From the NCBI RefSeq assembly GCF_014334095.1, contig NZ_CP060495.1, positions 2,542,501 to 2,606,500 on the forward strand: a DNA stretch of 64,000 nucleotides. The letters run 5' to 3'. Under the pieces are notes generated by a model, which saw only the letters and a program-made list of their open reading frames with translations, was not told where the DNA came from and searched no databases. This stretch comes from Novosphingopyxis iocasae. Its GTDB lineage: Bacteria > Pseudomonadota > Alphaproteobacteria > Sphingomonadales > Sphingomonadaceae. Position numbers and translations under genes: made by a program. Positions 63,702 to 64,000 of the stretch are shown here, piece after piece (position 1 is the stretch's first letter; every line of letters starts with the position of its first letter).

Positions 63702-64000
63702 TTAGAAGCGAACCACCGCCGCGCCCCAGGTGAAGCCGCCGCCCATTGCCTCTAGCACGATCAGATCGCCGCGCTGGATACGGCCATCGCGCACCGCGAC
63801 GTCGAGCGCGAGCGGGACTGATGCGGCAGATGTGTTGGCATGCTGGTCCACCGTGACCACGACCTTCTCGGCCGGCAATCCGAGCTTGCGGACCGTGGCA
63901 TCGATGATCCGGGCATTGGCCTGATGCGGGACGACCCAGTCCACCCGATCAGCGCCGACACCGGCTGCTTCCAGTGTTTCGGTCATCACCTCGGCAAGAT
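63702..64000 (-). CDS. fabH: Beta-ketoacyl-ACP synthase III, 3' part
   Basis: The last 99 or so residues of FabH, which starts fatty acid synthesis by condensing an acyl-CoA with malonyl-ACP. The catalytic His is in [10 protein letters not shown] and Asn in [31 protein letters not shown] ends the fold. The 5' part, with the Cys, lies beyond the window. It is upstream of ihfA on the same strand. Confidence 0.95.
   Translation of the reverse strand, partial: LAEVMTETLEAAGVGADRVDWVVPHQANARIIDATVRKLGLPAEKVVVTVDQHANTSAASVPLALDVAVRDGRIQRGDLIVLEAMGGGFTWGAAVVRF

Overview
The window looks like chromosomal DNA of a GC-rich alphaproteobacterium, most likely a sphingomonad (order Sphingomonadales). The signs are the alphaproteobacterial neighbourhoods hom/glpX/recJ and fabH/ihfA/merR, a class I (archaeal-type) lysyl-tRNA synthetase, a tonB-exbB-exbD-exbD cluster, a LOV-HWE histidine kinase, and a promoter of the EcfG general-stress type (GGAAC-N17-CGTT). 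A palindromic repeat with the arm core CCTGAGCCTGTCGAAGG, familiar from sphingomonad genomes, is also present. No plasmid, phage, insertion sequence or CRISPR array was seen. The genus call is inference.

Layout. 1-450: remnant of an EamA-family transporter gene and a tRNA-Arg(CCG). 0.7-3.9 kb: glutathione-dependent formaldehyde oxidation (frmA, purU, a VOC protein, fghA). 4.1-10.5 kb: mmsA, a small lipoprotein, an ABC1/UbiB-type kinase and a type 2 isoleucyl-tRNA synthetase, ending in a palindromic repeat. 10.6-19 kb: a medium-chain dehydrogenase, a glycosyltransferase fused to a toroid domain beside a GH130 enzyme, and a large exported TolB/amidohydrolase gene interrupted by one in-frame TAG. 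19-26 kb: proBA and two secreted serine peptidases (S10 and S9). 25.8-31.2 kb: an Mrp-type cation/proton antiporter operon arranged like the membrane module of archaeal Mbh hydrogenase, then an NhaP-type antiporter.

31-38.5 kb: two tRNA-Glu genes, then recJ, glpX and hom on the minus strand with two small plus-strand genes between them. 38.8-41.6 kb: the TonB energising system, with a GC-rich hairpin in each gap. 41.8-46.6 kb: a beta-lactamase-fold hydrolase, a receiver protein with a LOV-HWE blue-light kinase, and an ABC exporter. 46.8-51.9 kb: PHA depolymerase, YkvA-like protein, acetyltransferase, SDR, a stress-promoter-driven flavin-fold protein, a prolyl-4-hydroxylase-like enzyme and a lipoprotein. 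51.9-54.6 kb: a two-gene restriction-modification system resembling type IIB BcgI. 54.8-64 kb: a fatty acid desaturase carrying an in-frame palindromic repeat, argE, lysS, a DinG-like helicase with a SixA-like phosphatase, an RGD/Tyr-rich lipoprotein, merR, ihfA and the 3' part of fabH.

The most unusual items are the BcgI-like system with a short specificity subunit, the repeat inside the desaturase, the single nonsense codon in the amidohydrolase gene, the Mrp operon with no MrpA antiporter domain, and the hairpins between tonB, exbB and the two exbD genes.
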